From Hofstenia miamia (taxonomy: Eukaryota; Xenacoelomorpha; Acoela), in assembly GCA_004352715.1 (NCBI GenBank), contig SCFE01000003.1, positions 4,261,755 to 4,325,754 on the forward strand: a stretch of DNA of 64,000 nucleotides, in the 5' to 3' direction. Positions 35,998 to 47,239 of this stretch are shown here, in pieces; position 1 is the first letter of the stretch; each line of letters begins with the position of its first letter. Below the pieces are notes generated by a model. It ran no database searches, was not told the origin of the DNA, and worked only from the letters and a program-made list of their open reading frames with translations. The translations under genes were made by a program, and so were the position numbers.

Positions 35998-36589
35998 CAG
36001 GGTAATTCAAAAAGAATGATCCAATTTCATTATACATTAATTCACATACCAAGCATTTTCAATAAATGAATCATTAATCTTCATTTCACCAGAAACTGCA
36101 AGAAGATAGTGCTGACTTCAGTTTTCAACAAGATGGAGCCCCTGACCATTGTCCCCTGAAATTTAGAAATTTTTTTAATGAAAAAGTGCCTCAACGATGG
36201 ATTGGTGGAAAATGTGACAACGATCTTGCTCTTTGTGCTTGGTCTCTGAGATCACTAAACCTCACTATTTGTGACTTTTTCTTACGGTGCTACTTGAAAG
36301 ATTGCATTTATGTTCCACCATTACCTATGAACATCCATGATCTTAAACAATAAATAGTAGCAACAATTGATTTAGTGGACCGTGATATGCTAATAAACAT
36401 CTCTGAAGAAATCTCTTATCGTATAAATGTTGCTTGTGCTGCAGGTGGTTGTCAAATGGAACACTTTTAAAACAGTTAATATTGCTTAATTGTGAGTGGA
36501 ATAAATTGTTACTTAACTATGTTTTCTATTGTTTTCCTTTAGTAATTTATTATTGAATGGAATCAGGTCATTCTTTTTAAATTGCACTG
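35998..36589 (+). mobile_element. Mariner-like element, internally deleted, with TIRs and TA duplication
   Basis: 592 bp element. The left end is CAGGGTAATTCAAAAAGAAT; the right end, inverted, is CAGTGCAATTTAAAAAGAAT. TA flanks both sides (35996-35997, 36590-36591). Inside, 36,090-36,470 encodes the C-terminal half of a mariner transposase: FQQDGAPDH, NEKVPQRWIGGKCDNDLAL, RSLNLTICDFFLRCYLKD, YVPPLPMNIHDLKQ. The N-terminal DNA-binding half is missing. The usual S-P-D before the third acidic residue is S-L-N. Non-autonomous. Confidence 0.85.
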
Positions 36590-36991
36590 TATAGAAATAA
36601 AAAATAAATGTAAAAATTCTTGTGTGTCCTTGCCCGGCCGCAAGTCGTGCTGCAAAGCACAACTCCAATATCTTTAGCCTCCATTCAAGTCTTTCAGAAG
36701 TAATTTTTTATCTATTTATAATTTAAAATATTCATTACAAATGTATTTGTTGATTTTTGAAGTTTCAATTCTTCAAAATATCTGGAACATTGTGACATGG
36801 TTTTTTACACGTTCTGATTAGAGCTGTTCAGTTACAGGCATTTCGTTACTTTAATTAATCGTTTCTTTTTATTGATAATCGTAACAAACGAATTATTCAA
36901 ATTAAAAAATTTTCAAAAGAATAAAGACTTTTCAGTGAGATAAAATCTAAGTATTGAATGAACAAAAACTAAATAAACTAATTGGATTAAA

Positions 36992-37276
36992 TTAAAAGTG
37001 ATGATGAACTTGCTGCAAGCAGCGTATGCTGCAATTAGTAACAGATGCTTCAGACAGTATAGACTGATATTGATATCTGAAGATCTTATCCATTTTCCGT
37101 TTCAACCTCAGCCCCCTATACTTGTAGAATTTGTAACCGGTAACTGCAGCTAACCACATAGCCCTAGTTCTGATGAGAATTTTATCCCAATTTAGTGCAA
37201 AGGGATTTTGTATTATTTTTCCCACATAATTCTCAAGGGAAATTTTATTCCCACCTGCGTCATATAGAATTTCCAT
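36992..37276 (-). CDS. Hypothetical 94-residue ORF
   Basis: Open from ATG (CAT at 37274-37276) with a less AT-biased composition than its surroundings. It holds one possible membrane-near hydrophobic patch (MWLAAVTGYKFY) followed by a basic stretch (RGLRLKRKMDKIFRYQY). I do not recognise it. It could be an exon of a host gene, a retrocopy or chance. Confidence 0.25.
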   Translation of the reverse strand: MEILYDAGGNKISLENYVGKIIQNPFALNWDKILIRTRAMWLAAVTGYKFYKYRGLRLKRKMDKIFRYQYQSILSEASVTNCSIRCLQQVHHHF

Positions 37277-37741
37277 TCCTATGGACAACTCTGCCAAAAC
37301 TTACTTCAAAAATATTTTGATTGCTTTTTCATTCCTAAAAATTTTAATGCTAAATACAAAGCAATAACCCAGTCAAAATATTTGCAATTGAAACAACTAT
37401 AACTCTTTTGAAAATGCGTAATACAAAATCTTAAAAGCTTTCAGAACATTCTCTTTAAAAATGCAAGTATAAGTGAGCAATAAAACTTCCAATTCTAGAG
37501 TGTGGGCTACCGTGCTGTTCCGGTCTCGTTTGCGGTACGAATCCCATCGGTATTATATCGGTTTGAAAAATATATTACTGTTAACGGCATGGTATGGGAC
37601 TGATATTAATTTAAAATTTTGTAGCGATGCTTTTGTTTTTGAAAACTTTCAACGGTATAGTCACGGACAGGATCGGGACAAAATTTTTGTGGTACCACAG
37701 AGCTCTGTCCAATTCGCGATAATATTTTTAAGTTAAGCAAA

Positions 37742-40360
37742 CTTAAAAATCCTAATCCAACCATAGTAATGATTTTGTAACCAGGGTTTTGATACTAGTA
37801 CACAAAATTTGCAGAACTAAATAGTACCCATTAACCTGATCAAATTTTTAGATCGCAGGGAAGAAAAAACAAGTTTATAAACTTTCTAATAATTCAAATA
37901 GCTGCTTACAAAATTTCCTAGTTGTGTCATAAACATTGTTGTTTCAGAGAAATTGATGGCTAGTAATAGGGGAAAGCATATCTAAAAATTGATCACTCAT
38001 TCGGACCTGTGCTGAACTCGGTCCACTTAATAAATTGGGCTTGCGATCTGTTTGGGCTAATTTTGAATAACTTTTAATATAATTGTAATGTATAATGTAT
38101 AAAAAATATCATATGAGAAACCCATTGTATATTCAAAAAACCCATGCATTCATTATTTCATTATTTGTAGTGTTTCCTGAGAATAAATATGGCATTTTAA
38201 TTTCAGAAAATTATTCAAATATTTCGTTGAACTACATCTGCAATAAAAAATCGTCAAATGATTCTCATTCTGCATATCAATTACATGAAAAAATGTTTAT
38301 GAAATACTAAAAATATTATTCAAAAATGTGTCTTTCAACGAATACCTATGTTAAGCTTTGGGAATAGCATGCTAAATTTGAATTTTCAAAGTAATGCTAA
38401 TTCGTCGGGTTTTGGGTCGGGACTGACCTCAAAATATCGCCCTAATTCCATTTCTGATAAACCCTTATGTGTTAGTTAATAAAGCCGGTCTTTGTGATAT
38501 TATTCCAAAACTATTAATGATATCAATATGAATTTTTGTCGGCTTGTAAAACTTTGTAAACGCAAGCGCATACACTCATCCTTAAATCTAAAGAACATAT
38601 AAAATATTTTTAATTTACCAAAATATATTTGCGATTTTATATTTTTTGTGTCTCTACCATTTGAAAACCAAAGGCCAAAAAAACAAAACCCATAACAATG
38701 TTTACTGTAGAATGCTGGACTTGTGGTAGCAGCACGTGTGCCACTCAGCAAGCATTCTATTTTTATAAGTAATAAAGAACCCATGAAATTACTAATTGAT
38801 TAGGTACTTCTATCTATTGAGAAAACAAGAGCATGTTCATTCCATGGGTTACAACAATAGATATTCCGAGGACAAGTTAATCCAAACTTCTTCTTGCAAA
38901 ACCATGGCTTCCGGCTGAAGCGATGAATCATTTCCAATACCTAATTCTCAACTCATTTTAGATAAGAGAAAATACAACAATTATAGCTACATGCAACTGC
39001 CCTTCCTAACCATACTCATCTTTATAACTGTCCTACTATCACCCAGACTAAGGAGTTTAACCATCAACAATTTAAGGCATCCGGTTATCTTTCCTGTCGC
39101 CCGAAGTGATACCCTAATTTAATTTTGACTGCATAACCCTAATCGTACACTGCCGCAAAGTAAAATATAACCATTGTTTAACAGGCATAAAGAGTTAAAT
39201 AAAACCCAATTTATTAGCAAAAATTACAACTAAAAGAATATATTTTGATATATTTATGATATGCATGCGAGTGTTATTGTGCAATTTCATCAACAAAAAA
39301 TCAAATGCATACAATATTAATGTGATATATCATTTGATTTTGATAACTTCGAAAATTTCGATATTAAGAAGAACATTGTTTACTAAAAAGAATATCCTCC
39401 CCAGTTTTAATAACAAAGCAAATCTATTTGAAATAGCAGATGTGATAAAACTCTGGAAGAGGAGAGCACAACATTAGGCACCTTTTCTAGCGAGCCTAGC
39501 AATGAAGCCAGTAGACCGCAGGTTTAAATACGGTGGCATATCATTTTTTGTGCATATAAACTTAAAGGGAACTATGAAAAAAATATATACTTGTATATCA
39601 ACAACTTTTAACAGTTGAGTATTATCGCTTGTGTTTTCACTTGTTATGTTAATACAAGAAATAATTTTTAAGTCTAACATAATTATAATAAATGTCTTAA
39701 TTATAATTCATGGCTACCAAAATTTTGAGTACACAGTTATGGAATATAAACAAGCATAATTGGTATAATTTTCAATGTTGCATTAGTTTGAAATTGCATA
39801 TCATCTATGTCAATGAAATTTGTAGGCACTCTATTTAACTTTATAAACTGTAATGTATACTGTGAAACCAGTTTGATGAATTGTTGTTTTAACTAACTAA
39901 ACCTGATGAAAGTTGAATACTTTGCATAAGTGTCATAGTGTAATTGGCCAATACATTTAATAAATTCTTAAAAATTGACTTAGCACAAAATTTGGAAATT
40001 TTGGCAAATATTTGCCCATTTGGGAAACTTTGGTAAATATTTGTCAAATTCATATAAAGTTTGCATATTATATGGAAAACTTGCCAAATATATGGCAAAT
40101 AATTACCAGGACAGTGACTTTAGTCTAAAATGCAAATAGATGCTCTTTGCTTAACTAATTTTTTTGAGCATGTTTGATTTCGATTTTGCTATATTTAAAA
40201 AACTCCACAAGTCATGCTGTAGTTTAATGGCAGGCCGAGACTATTCTTAGATAAATAATAGCATTGTTCAGAATGTGTGTTTAATACAGATAAGTAATAA
40301 CAATTTTTAAAGATTGCCAAGTAAGACTGCCAATCAAAATTCAAAATGACAACTTGCTTT
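37742..40360. other. Unassigned, with a small palindrome cluster
   Basis: Only short ORFs. At 40003-40016 lies the perfect 14 bp palindrome GGCAAATATTTGCC, followed by related near-palindromes at 40032-40045 and 40081-40098. Confidence 0.5.
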
Positions 40361-41086
40361 ATTTTGATGGCATTTCAAATATAACTGATAGAGCACGATT
40401 GTGTTGACATCTTGTACTAGATGTAAGCTGAGGTCGAAATGCATAACTATTAAAGTGTATCACTGTACTCTTACTGCTAAAAACTTAATTTTAAAAAAAT
40501 GTCTGATTACTTTTTCATTGCCATTCAAGCATTCAATACATTCACAATGCATTTCGAATGAAATTGTAAGCTATTTATTGAATATGTTGGGTTATTAATA
40601 TTTTGATGGCATTTCAAATATAACTGATAGAGCACGATTGTGTTGACATCTTGTACTAGATGTAAGCTGAGGTCGAAATGCATAACTATTAAAGTGTATC
40701 ACTGTACTCTTACTGCTAAAAACTTAATTTTAAAAAAATGTCTGATTACTTTTTCATTGCCATTCAAGCATTCAATACATTCACAATGCATTTCGAATGA
40801 AATTGTAAGCTATTTATTGAATATGTTGGGTTATTAATATTTTGATGGCATTTCAAATATAACTGATAGAGCACGATTGTGTTGACATCTTGTACTAGAT
40901 GTAAGCTGAGGTCGAAATGCATAACTATTAAAGTGTATCACTGTACTCTTACTGCTAAAAACTTAATTTTAAAAAAATGTCTGATTACTTTTTCATTGCC
41001 ATTCAAGCATTCAATACATTCACAATGCATTTCGAATGAAATTGTAAGCTATTTATTGAATATGTTGGGTTATTAATATTTTGATG
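40361..41086 (+). repeat. Three identical 239 bp tandem repeats
   Basis: Units start at 40361, 40600 and 40839 (ATTTTGATGGCATTTC...), followed by a 9 bp partial unit at 41078. By eye the three copies are identical. Each contains the same 65-residue open frame (CTRCKLRSKCITIKVYHC), which is probably meaningless. It is either a very young tandem array or an assembly artefact. Confidence 0.95.
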
Positions 41087-42103
41087 ACCGTTTACTATAA
41101 AAAGTTACATAAGCAAACCATTGTTAGCCTTTAGCCAACTTAGAGGATACCCTTATTCCAAGTTGTCTTTATTAATAAATTACCATGTTCATTCATTTGT
41201 GGTTAAAATAACATTGCAAACTATTGTCTACCAGTCTACTAGTTAATATTACTGGTAAAGTAGTTTTTTGACAATTCTTGCAAAAGTGGTGTAACCACTT
41301 TCAACTATTTAGTTAATTTTCCTGGAAATGAAAAAAAATTTTGCCCACCAAATTGGTTTTTTCATAATCGATGAAAATAAATTGTGTTTTATGTGCCTGT
41401 AAAAGCCCCTCAATTTGTTAATTTAGAAAAGAATGCAATGCAAAACGTTGGAAGCTTTGAAGAACCATCAGTATTTCCAAGCGATTGGTTGATTATGCAA
41501 TAAACAAGAAAATGTAGGATGTCCAGGAACACGTAATAATTCATTTATCTTTGCAGCCGCAAGCGGAAGACACGGGTCTTGTCCCATTAACCAGAAGAAG
41601 AAATCAAGAAATGTGTGATGTCATTGCGAAAAAATGGCTACTATTGATGACAAATGTGAATGGCTTGTTTTCATGTTAATAGACGTTGTTTCTTTTGACT
41701 TGTTGTAATTTGCTTAATATTTATAACAGAAAATATTAAAAATAACAATACATGTATCACTAAAATTAGCAGCTTTCAATTTGTGGGACATATATTACAC
41801 TTTTGGTTGGTTAAGTATATTTTTTCTCATCGTCACATTAATGCTGATCAAGAAATAAGCAAATGCTATTTAATTAATTCATCTGAATAAACTTGAAATA
41901 TGATTTCGAATTGAATCTTACTTTGCCAAAAATATTAATCAAGAATTTATTAACAAATTGCTATTGGTTGTGTGATTTAGAATTGATACTTCACATTACA
42001 ACAAGTTTTCATTCAAGTCTTGATGTCTACTTAAACATCAAAATCTGATAGCGCTTTGTCTTACTTTACTGATAAGAGAAAACTTTACGTTTCTTCAGAG
42101 AAG

Positions 42104-43339
42104 ATGGGTTGCAAAAAACTTTGGGCGATAGTTGTTGGCATTTTGCTTTACGGAGCAGAAGTTACGTATATTACTGCTTTAATTGCTATATTTCCCTTAG
42201 CAGCAAGGAAGAGGGACATTTCTGAATTTTGGATTGGGGTAATTATTGCAAGTGTTTACTATTCTTCATTTGCATTTAGCTTAATATGGCCTCTAATAAT
42301 CAGACCACATCATCTCAACAACGCATATAAGTGTGCTTCGATATCATTGGGAATTACATTCATTCTATTTAGCTTTAATTTTTTCATTGAAAATAAGATT
42401 CTGTTCATCACATTATGCATTGCGGAAAGATTGTGGAGCGGGACATCAGTCTCTTTATTGTATATCACTGCCATACCGGTGCTAACACAGATTTATCCTG
42501 AAAAATCTGGAATGATAATATCTGCTATGCAAGGATTCATATTTGTAGCAGCTTCCATTGGCCCGGCTGTGGCCAACCTTCTGTACAATATTGGTGGCCA
42601 CTATCTGCCTCTTCTTTCACTAGGCATTTTGCAAATATTGCTGGCTTTCTTGGCAATGGTTCTAACACCAAGCTATTGTCCTGACCAAATCGATACAAAA
42701 AAGCCCAACAAAATTTCTCGATTAGATTTTTATAAACTAATTTCAAAGCCTTCTGTTATTTTGCTGACGTTCCCAGAATTAATCATTAGTCTCATCAGTG
42801 GAATGAATTGTGCTACACTATCAATATATATCAAAGACTCATTCATGTTAGATGAATCAAATAATTACATTATTTATGTATCCTATGGACTTGCATTTAC
42901 ATTGGTTGCACCATTAGTAGGCTTCGTTGTTGACAAAGGCTACGCAACGTGCATTATGGTAAAATCAATTATTACATTTCCAATTGTTCTTTTAGTATTC
43001 ATTTACTGTAAGAGCTTAGTTGTCTTCATTATTGCTTATTGTTGGCAGGCAGTGACAAGTGGTATTATTTCAAACGTGTCAATACTATATTTTGTAAAAC
43101 AAGCAGAAAAATGGGAACTCAGCAATACTAAAATGTTGGCTGCCACTTTGTTTGCTGCCATACGCGCTTCGTTTAGAGGAGTGGGTGCCACTCTGTTTGG
43201 TGGAATTTTTCAAGAGTTGTTTCTGATACAAACAACATGGTGGTTGGCTTTTCTCATAGCAACAGCAGCTTCACTAATTACTCTTTTTGAGATGTTTAAA
43301 CAGGGTTATTATCGGAAGATTTTCTATGAAAAAGACTAG
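42104..43339 (+). CDS. Major facilitator superfamily transporter, SLC18B1-like
   Basis: 411-residue, apparently intronless membrane transporter with about 12 hydrophobic segments, the full length expected for the family. The first ATG of the frame is at 42104 in a good context (AAGATGG); the frame is open further 5' only to TTG at 42056, and a stop lies at 42032. TM1 contains AIVVGILLYGAEVTYITAL. The TM5 antiporter motif region reads FVAASIGPAVANLLYNIGG (residues about 151-169), matching motif C of drug:H+ antiporters. FVVDKGY after TM8 resembles motif A of the second half. The pattern (FPLAARKRDISEFWIGVI, LWSGTSVSLLYITAIPVL, FRGVGATLFGGIFQEL) fits vesicular-amine-type transporters related to SLC18B1. 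The substrate cannot be told. The lack of introns may mean a retrogene or an intron-poor paralogue. An AG at 42050-42051 could be a splice acceptor for a 5'UTR exon. Confidence 0.8.
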   Translation: MGCKKLWAIVVGILLYGAEVTYITALIAIFPLAARKRDISEFWIGVIIASVYYSSFAFSLIWPLIIRPHHLNNAYKCASISLGITFILFSFNFFIENKILFITLCIAERLWSGTSVSLLYITAIPVLTQIYPEKSGMIISAMQGFIFVAASIGPAVANLLYNIGGHYLPLLSLGILQILLAFLAMVLTPSYCPDQIDTKKPNKISRLDFYKLISKPSVILLTFPELIISLISGMNCATLSIYIKDSFMLDESNNYIIYVSYGLAFTLVAPLVGFVVDKGYATCIMVKSIITFPIVLLVFIYCKSLVVFIIAYCWQAVTSGIISNVSILYFVKQAEKWELSNTKMLAATLFAAIRASFRGVGATLFGGIFQELFLIQTTWWLAFLIATAASLITLFEMFKQGYYRKIFYEKD

Positions 43340-43383
43340 TAATATTAATACATTATATTATATATTTTCTAATTATATTTATA

Positions 43384-43908
43384 AGGTTGTTCTATACGTT
43401 CTGTTACAGCTGCAAAAAATCTAATTTTCATCAGTCATTTATTAGAGTAAATTTTATTACATGTATTAAAAAACTAAGTATTCATGGATCATTTCCTACT
43501 ACTTTGCGAATCGATCTACAAGCATCCGAATTTGATCAAAGTACCACTCAGAACTCATTCCACACTTTTTCAACTTCATTGAACGACTCGAACCGACGGC
43601 TTTTCAAAAAGTGCTGCATTGATCGGAAAAGCCGTAGTCAGATGGCACAACATCTGGGCTAAGTGGCGGGTGCAGTAAAATCTCTATCATCGAAATCCTC
43701 AAACTTCTCCATAATCCTTGTGGCAGTGAGTGACTTGCTGTTGTCCTGCTAAAACAAAAAGCGTTTTTGGCACACCAAATTGGGATATATCTCAACGAAT
43801 TGCTGGTAGTAAAGTTCAGCATTTATGGCACGACCATTTGGAAAAAATTTAAAGTGAAATTACACCAAGCAATTTTTGGCAAGTGTAACAGAACTTTTGG
43901 GACAACCT
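43384..43908 (-). mobile_element. Mariner element, internally deleted, transposase C-terminus on minus strand
   Basis: About 525 bp. The left end is AGGTTGTTCTATACGTTCTG; the inverted right end is AGGTTGTCCCAAAAGTTCTG. The minus strand encodes the C-terminal part of a mariner transposase: LVCQKRFLF, QDNSKSLTATRIM (second Asp), HPPLSPDVVPSDYGF (third Asp region), SRRFESFNEVEKVWNEFW. The N-terminal half is missing. A TA lies at the left (43382-43383); the right flank reads AATATA, so the duplication is imperfect. Confidence 0.8.
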
Positions 43909-44023
43909 AATATAATTACTATACTATTTGATTACTGCTTAAACGCAGTATTTCCCGCGTCCAAATGTATTGAACATTTGCAACACTGCTTCACAATATC
44001 TGATAAATTATATTTAGTTAATA

Positions 44024-44964
44024 CACTATAACCCTGATTTAGCGCCACCTTTTCTACAAGGATCATATTTGGCGTTAAGCGGGGTGGCTGATAAATCGGG
44101 GTTGAGTTATTTATAGCTGTAAATGTTAAACTATTATAAGTATCAATGTAAATTATTGTAACATGCAGTAAAAATTTAAGAAAAAAGAAAACAAATGTAT
44201 TATCCTAACCTTAAACTGCCCAGGAAATTTTTCATGTTTCTTGAAAAAATGCTTATAACTTTAAAAAAATACACTTTAGTGCAAATTTTGAAAATTACAT
44301 TCAATCATCATCCCCAATAAATGCGTTCATAGCTTCATATATAATACGCTTGACAAAACTGTTTTTGAAAATGTAGATAAACGGCTTGTCTACACCAGTC
44401 TTCTTAATGTTTAAGAATCAGTTATTTTGGAATGCTTTTTGAAGCAAATTCAGAAATAAATATTTCCGAAACATTGTTCCGAAATGGATCACATTGGCAA
44501 ATAAATGTAACATCATATAGTTACTAAGACATGTTTGATTGTTTATGATAGCGCTANCTCAAATTAAGCATAAAAACAAATTTTTAGGCGATTCTAAAAG
44601 CATTGCAAGTTGTCTAAATAGTGAATTTTTGACGTTTGGAGAGTATTTAGGGCCAATCTTACCATATACAGATAGTATTCATCAGCNTTAAGAATCAGTT
44701 ATTTTGGAATGCTTTTTGAAGCAAATTCAGAAATAAATATTTCCGAAACATTGTTCCGAAATGGATCACATTGGCAAATAAATGTAACATCATATAGTTA
44801 CTAAGACATGTTTGATTGTTTATGATAGCGCTACATCGGAGTTTATCTGTCATTGTGCTAGGCTAAAATCATGGCCGATGTCACTACACGAGGTGACGTA
44901 ATTTTTTACTAGTAATCTCATAGTGCAGCCCAATTTAGGCGGTAAATCAGTCGAGATTGTACTG
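44024..44964. mobile_element. Pogo/Tigger-like non-autonomous element
   Basis: The left end is CACTATAACCCTGATTTAGC; the inverted right end is CAGTACAATCTCGACTGATT, both leading into a TTTA(G/C)CGCC block. TA flanks both ends (44022-44023, 44965-44966). At the left a second, inverted version (GGTGGCTGATAAATCGGGGTT, about 44081) forms an internal hairpin, as seen in pogo-type ends. No transposase is seen. The length is inflated by an assembly duplication around single Ns at 44557 and 44687. Confidence 0.55.
44409..44836. repeat. Duplication flanking single-N joins
   Basis: 44409-44556 is repeated after the N at 44687, with a 129 bp contig-like piece between the two Ns. Probably overlapping contig ends that were not merged. 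Confidence 0.85.

Positions 44965-45009
<45 letters not shown>
44965..45009. repeat. (TA)n microsatellite
   Basis: About 45 bp of alternating TA with one CA, directly abutting the pogo-like element. Confidence 0.95.
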
Positions 45010-45468
45010 TAGAAATTTCTGGTGAGGGTCCTAAAATTTTTTGTGTAAAATTTTTATATGACACTCAAGAAAAGATCAATTTCTGACACATGATTGTTTA
45101 TTGTAAGCACTATAAAAGTGATATTCATGAAAGTTAAAATTTGAAAGTCATTAAATATATTTTTAGTGATACATAGGCAAATTTATTTGAAAATCGTCTA
45201 TGCTAGAAATTATTTATTAGTAAATATGGATATTTATATTCATTTCTAAGGATCGCATTTCAATCTAAGAATTATATAAAACAATAATTTAATATAATTA
45301 ATAATGAATAAAATTCTCTTAAATGGTGTCAAAAATTTGTTTATGCGTATTGCTATTAAGTATCATTCTCTATGGAACGCATAAAATTTTTGGAGCCATT
45401 GTAATGTTGAAAACTTATCTTGATTGTGAACCATGTAGGCGCGTAGAACTTTGCTACACATAAAGTAG

Positions 45469-45472
<4 letters not shown>

Positions 45473-45515
<43 letters not shown>

Positions 45516-47230
45516 TGGTTTATTACCATAATAATGGCATACAAAAATTTGAATTATAAACACAAGTCGAGCAAAAACAAATGAAAAACTTAGAACAATG
45601 ATAGTTTCCATAAATTTAAGGTTGAGATGTATTAATGTTAGCTGATGTTTGAAGAAAATTAACCAAACGACACATACGATTAAAATATAATAATTTTATC
45701 TTTCGTTTTCTTAAATTGAAATATAATTAAATCTTGAGAACGTGAAATGAAGTTGAAAATATATTTGTGTCATATTTGTCATTTAATAATTTATTCATAA
45801 ATAACAAATCATTTACTTGGAGTTGTAGAGAAATTTTCAACTTTAAACGACGAGTTTTATATGAAATGCCAGTACACATTGATTGAAAACGATCGAGCTT
45901 AAGCCCATCTCTTAAATTAGCATACCATGTGGTTAAAATAGAACAATTCATTTATATAACATTAATTTACAATTTGTTGAGGTGCTAAATGGAAGAGATC
46001 TTCTGATAAAAGAAAATGCCTTACAAGATTTGGAGATTTTTTTATCAATATGGTGAGACCATGACAATTTAGATGTAAGATAGACACCAAGATCACGAAC
46101 CTCATTTGTAGGACAAAGCATTTTTCCACTGAACAATAAATTACACTTATCTATCATAAATGGTATTAGAACGGATTTTTCTGAATTATAAGAAATGTTG
46201 TTATTCAAAGCCCAGTCTTTGATAAATGATAAATCATCGAGTTAAATAATTTAAAATCATCAGCAAATAAACATAAAAATGAACTTTTGCATACAGATGG
46301 AAGGTCATTTATAAAGCAAAGAAATAAAAGTAGTTTTAAGCAAGATCCTTGAGGAATTCCACTCGGCAGCAAGAAATGCATTTTATATAACATCACCTAT
46401 GATGACACCTTGAGATCTTCGTGATAAATATGATGTAATTAATACTAATAAATTGTTAGAAATATTAAATATATTTTTAAAGTTATGAATTAATGACTGA
46501 TACTTTATCAAATGCCTTGCTAAAGTCAAGATAAAAAGGAAAGCAAAGGAACGTTTATATCATGATAATGATAAACTTCATTTAAGTAATTCAAAAGTTG
46601 TAGAACAGGTGATTGTTTCTCTATAAATCCATATTGATACTGATGCTTTGATAGTAAAGGGTGCACTGCAGTAAAAAAACTCTTTAAATATTTTTTTTCA
46701 AAAAGCAACGAAAGTTTTGGTAAAATTGAGATTGGTATATAATCATATAAGTTAATTTTGTTGCCTGATTTAAGCAAAGGATTATTTTTTGGGTTTTCCA
46801 GATCATTGCAAATAATGCAAGCTTCCATAAAGATTTGAAAAGTTGAAAAACATGAAAAGATATTTCTTTACCATAATCCCTCAAAATTGAGCTAGGTAAG
46901 CAATTTAAGCCACATCCTGTGAAGTGCAGCTACTAAGGAGACACAAAATGTCGTCTTCCGCAAAAGACACATCATCACATTGAATAATTTGAACATCATC
47001 ATTTGGGGCTAGATCAGATTCATGTTGATATACTGAAGCAAAATAACGATTAAGTATAGAACTTATTGCTAATCTATTACTTGCAACATCAGAATTTCAA
47101 TACATTCGTAAAAAAAGAGGATTTTAGCAAACGGAAAAGCTTGTAGCAGTTATTAATTCTGTCTTTATTGCCAAATTTTTAGCAAATAATGTCGCATCAA
47201 GTTCGATAGATTTATTAATTATTAATAACT
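45473..47230 (-). pseudogene. LINE ORF2 (RT), 5'-truncated, (AAT)n tail
   Basis: Minus-strand LINE. The 3' tail is (ATT)n at 45,473-45,512 next to AATAAACCATTTTATT. From 47,220 down: the pre-RT block (NNCYKLFRLLKSSFFYECIE), SGNKINLYDYIPISILPKLS, HQYQYGFIEKQSPVLQLLNY, SGIPQGSCLKLLLFLCFIND, FLCLFADDFKLFNSM (FADD intact), then the thumb VRDLGVYLTSKLSWSHHID and TTWYANLRDGLKLDRFQSMC. Frames break repeatedly. The endonuclease is absent; 47,230 upward is a different repeat. Confidence 0.75.
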
Positions 47231-47239
47231 TGGTTTGGA

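Noticed and set aside
39478-39540. tRNA or tRNA-derived SINE around AGACCGCAGGTTTAAATACGG
   Set aside because: Box B is poor (TTTAAATAC instead of TTCGAATC), and I cannot fold a cloverleaf or find a matching box A.
40401-41076. Three identical 65-residue proteins
   Set aside because: They only reflect the 239 bp tandem repeat; there is no signal, domain or start context suggesting real genes.
42056-42103. Extension of the transporter to residue 427 using TTG at 42056
   Set aside because: Animal genes rarely start at TTG, and an ATG in good context with the usual family N-terminus lies at 42104.
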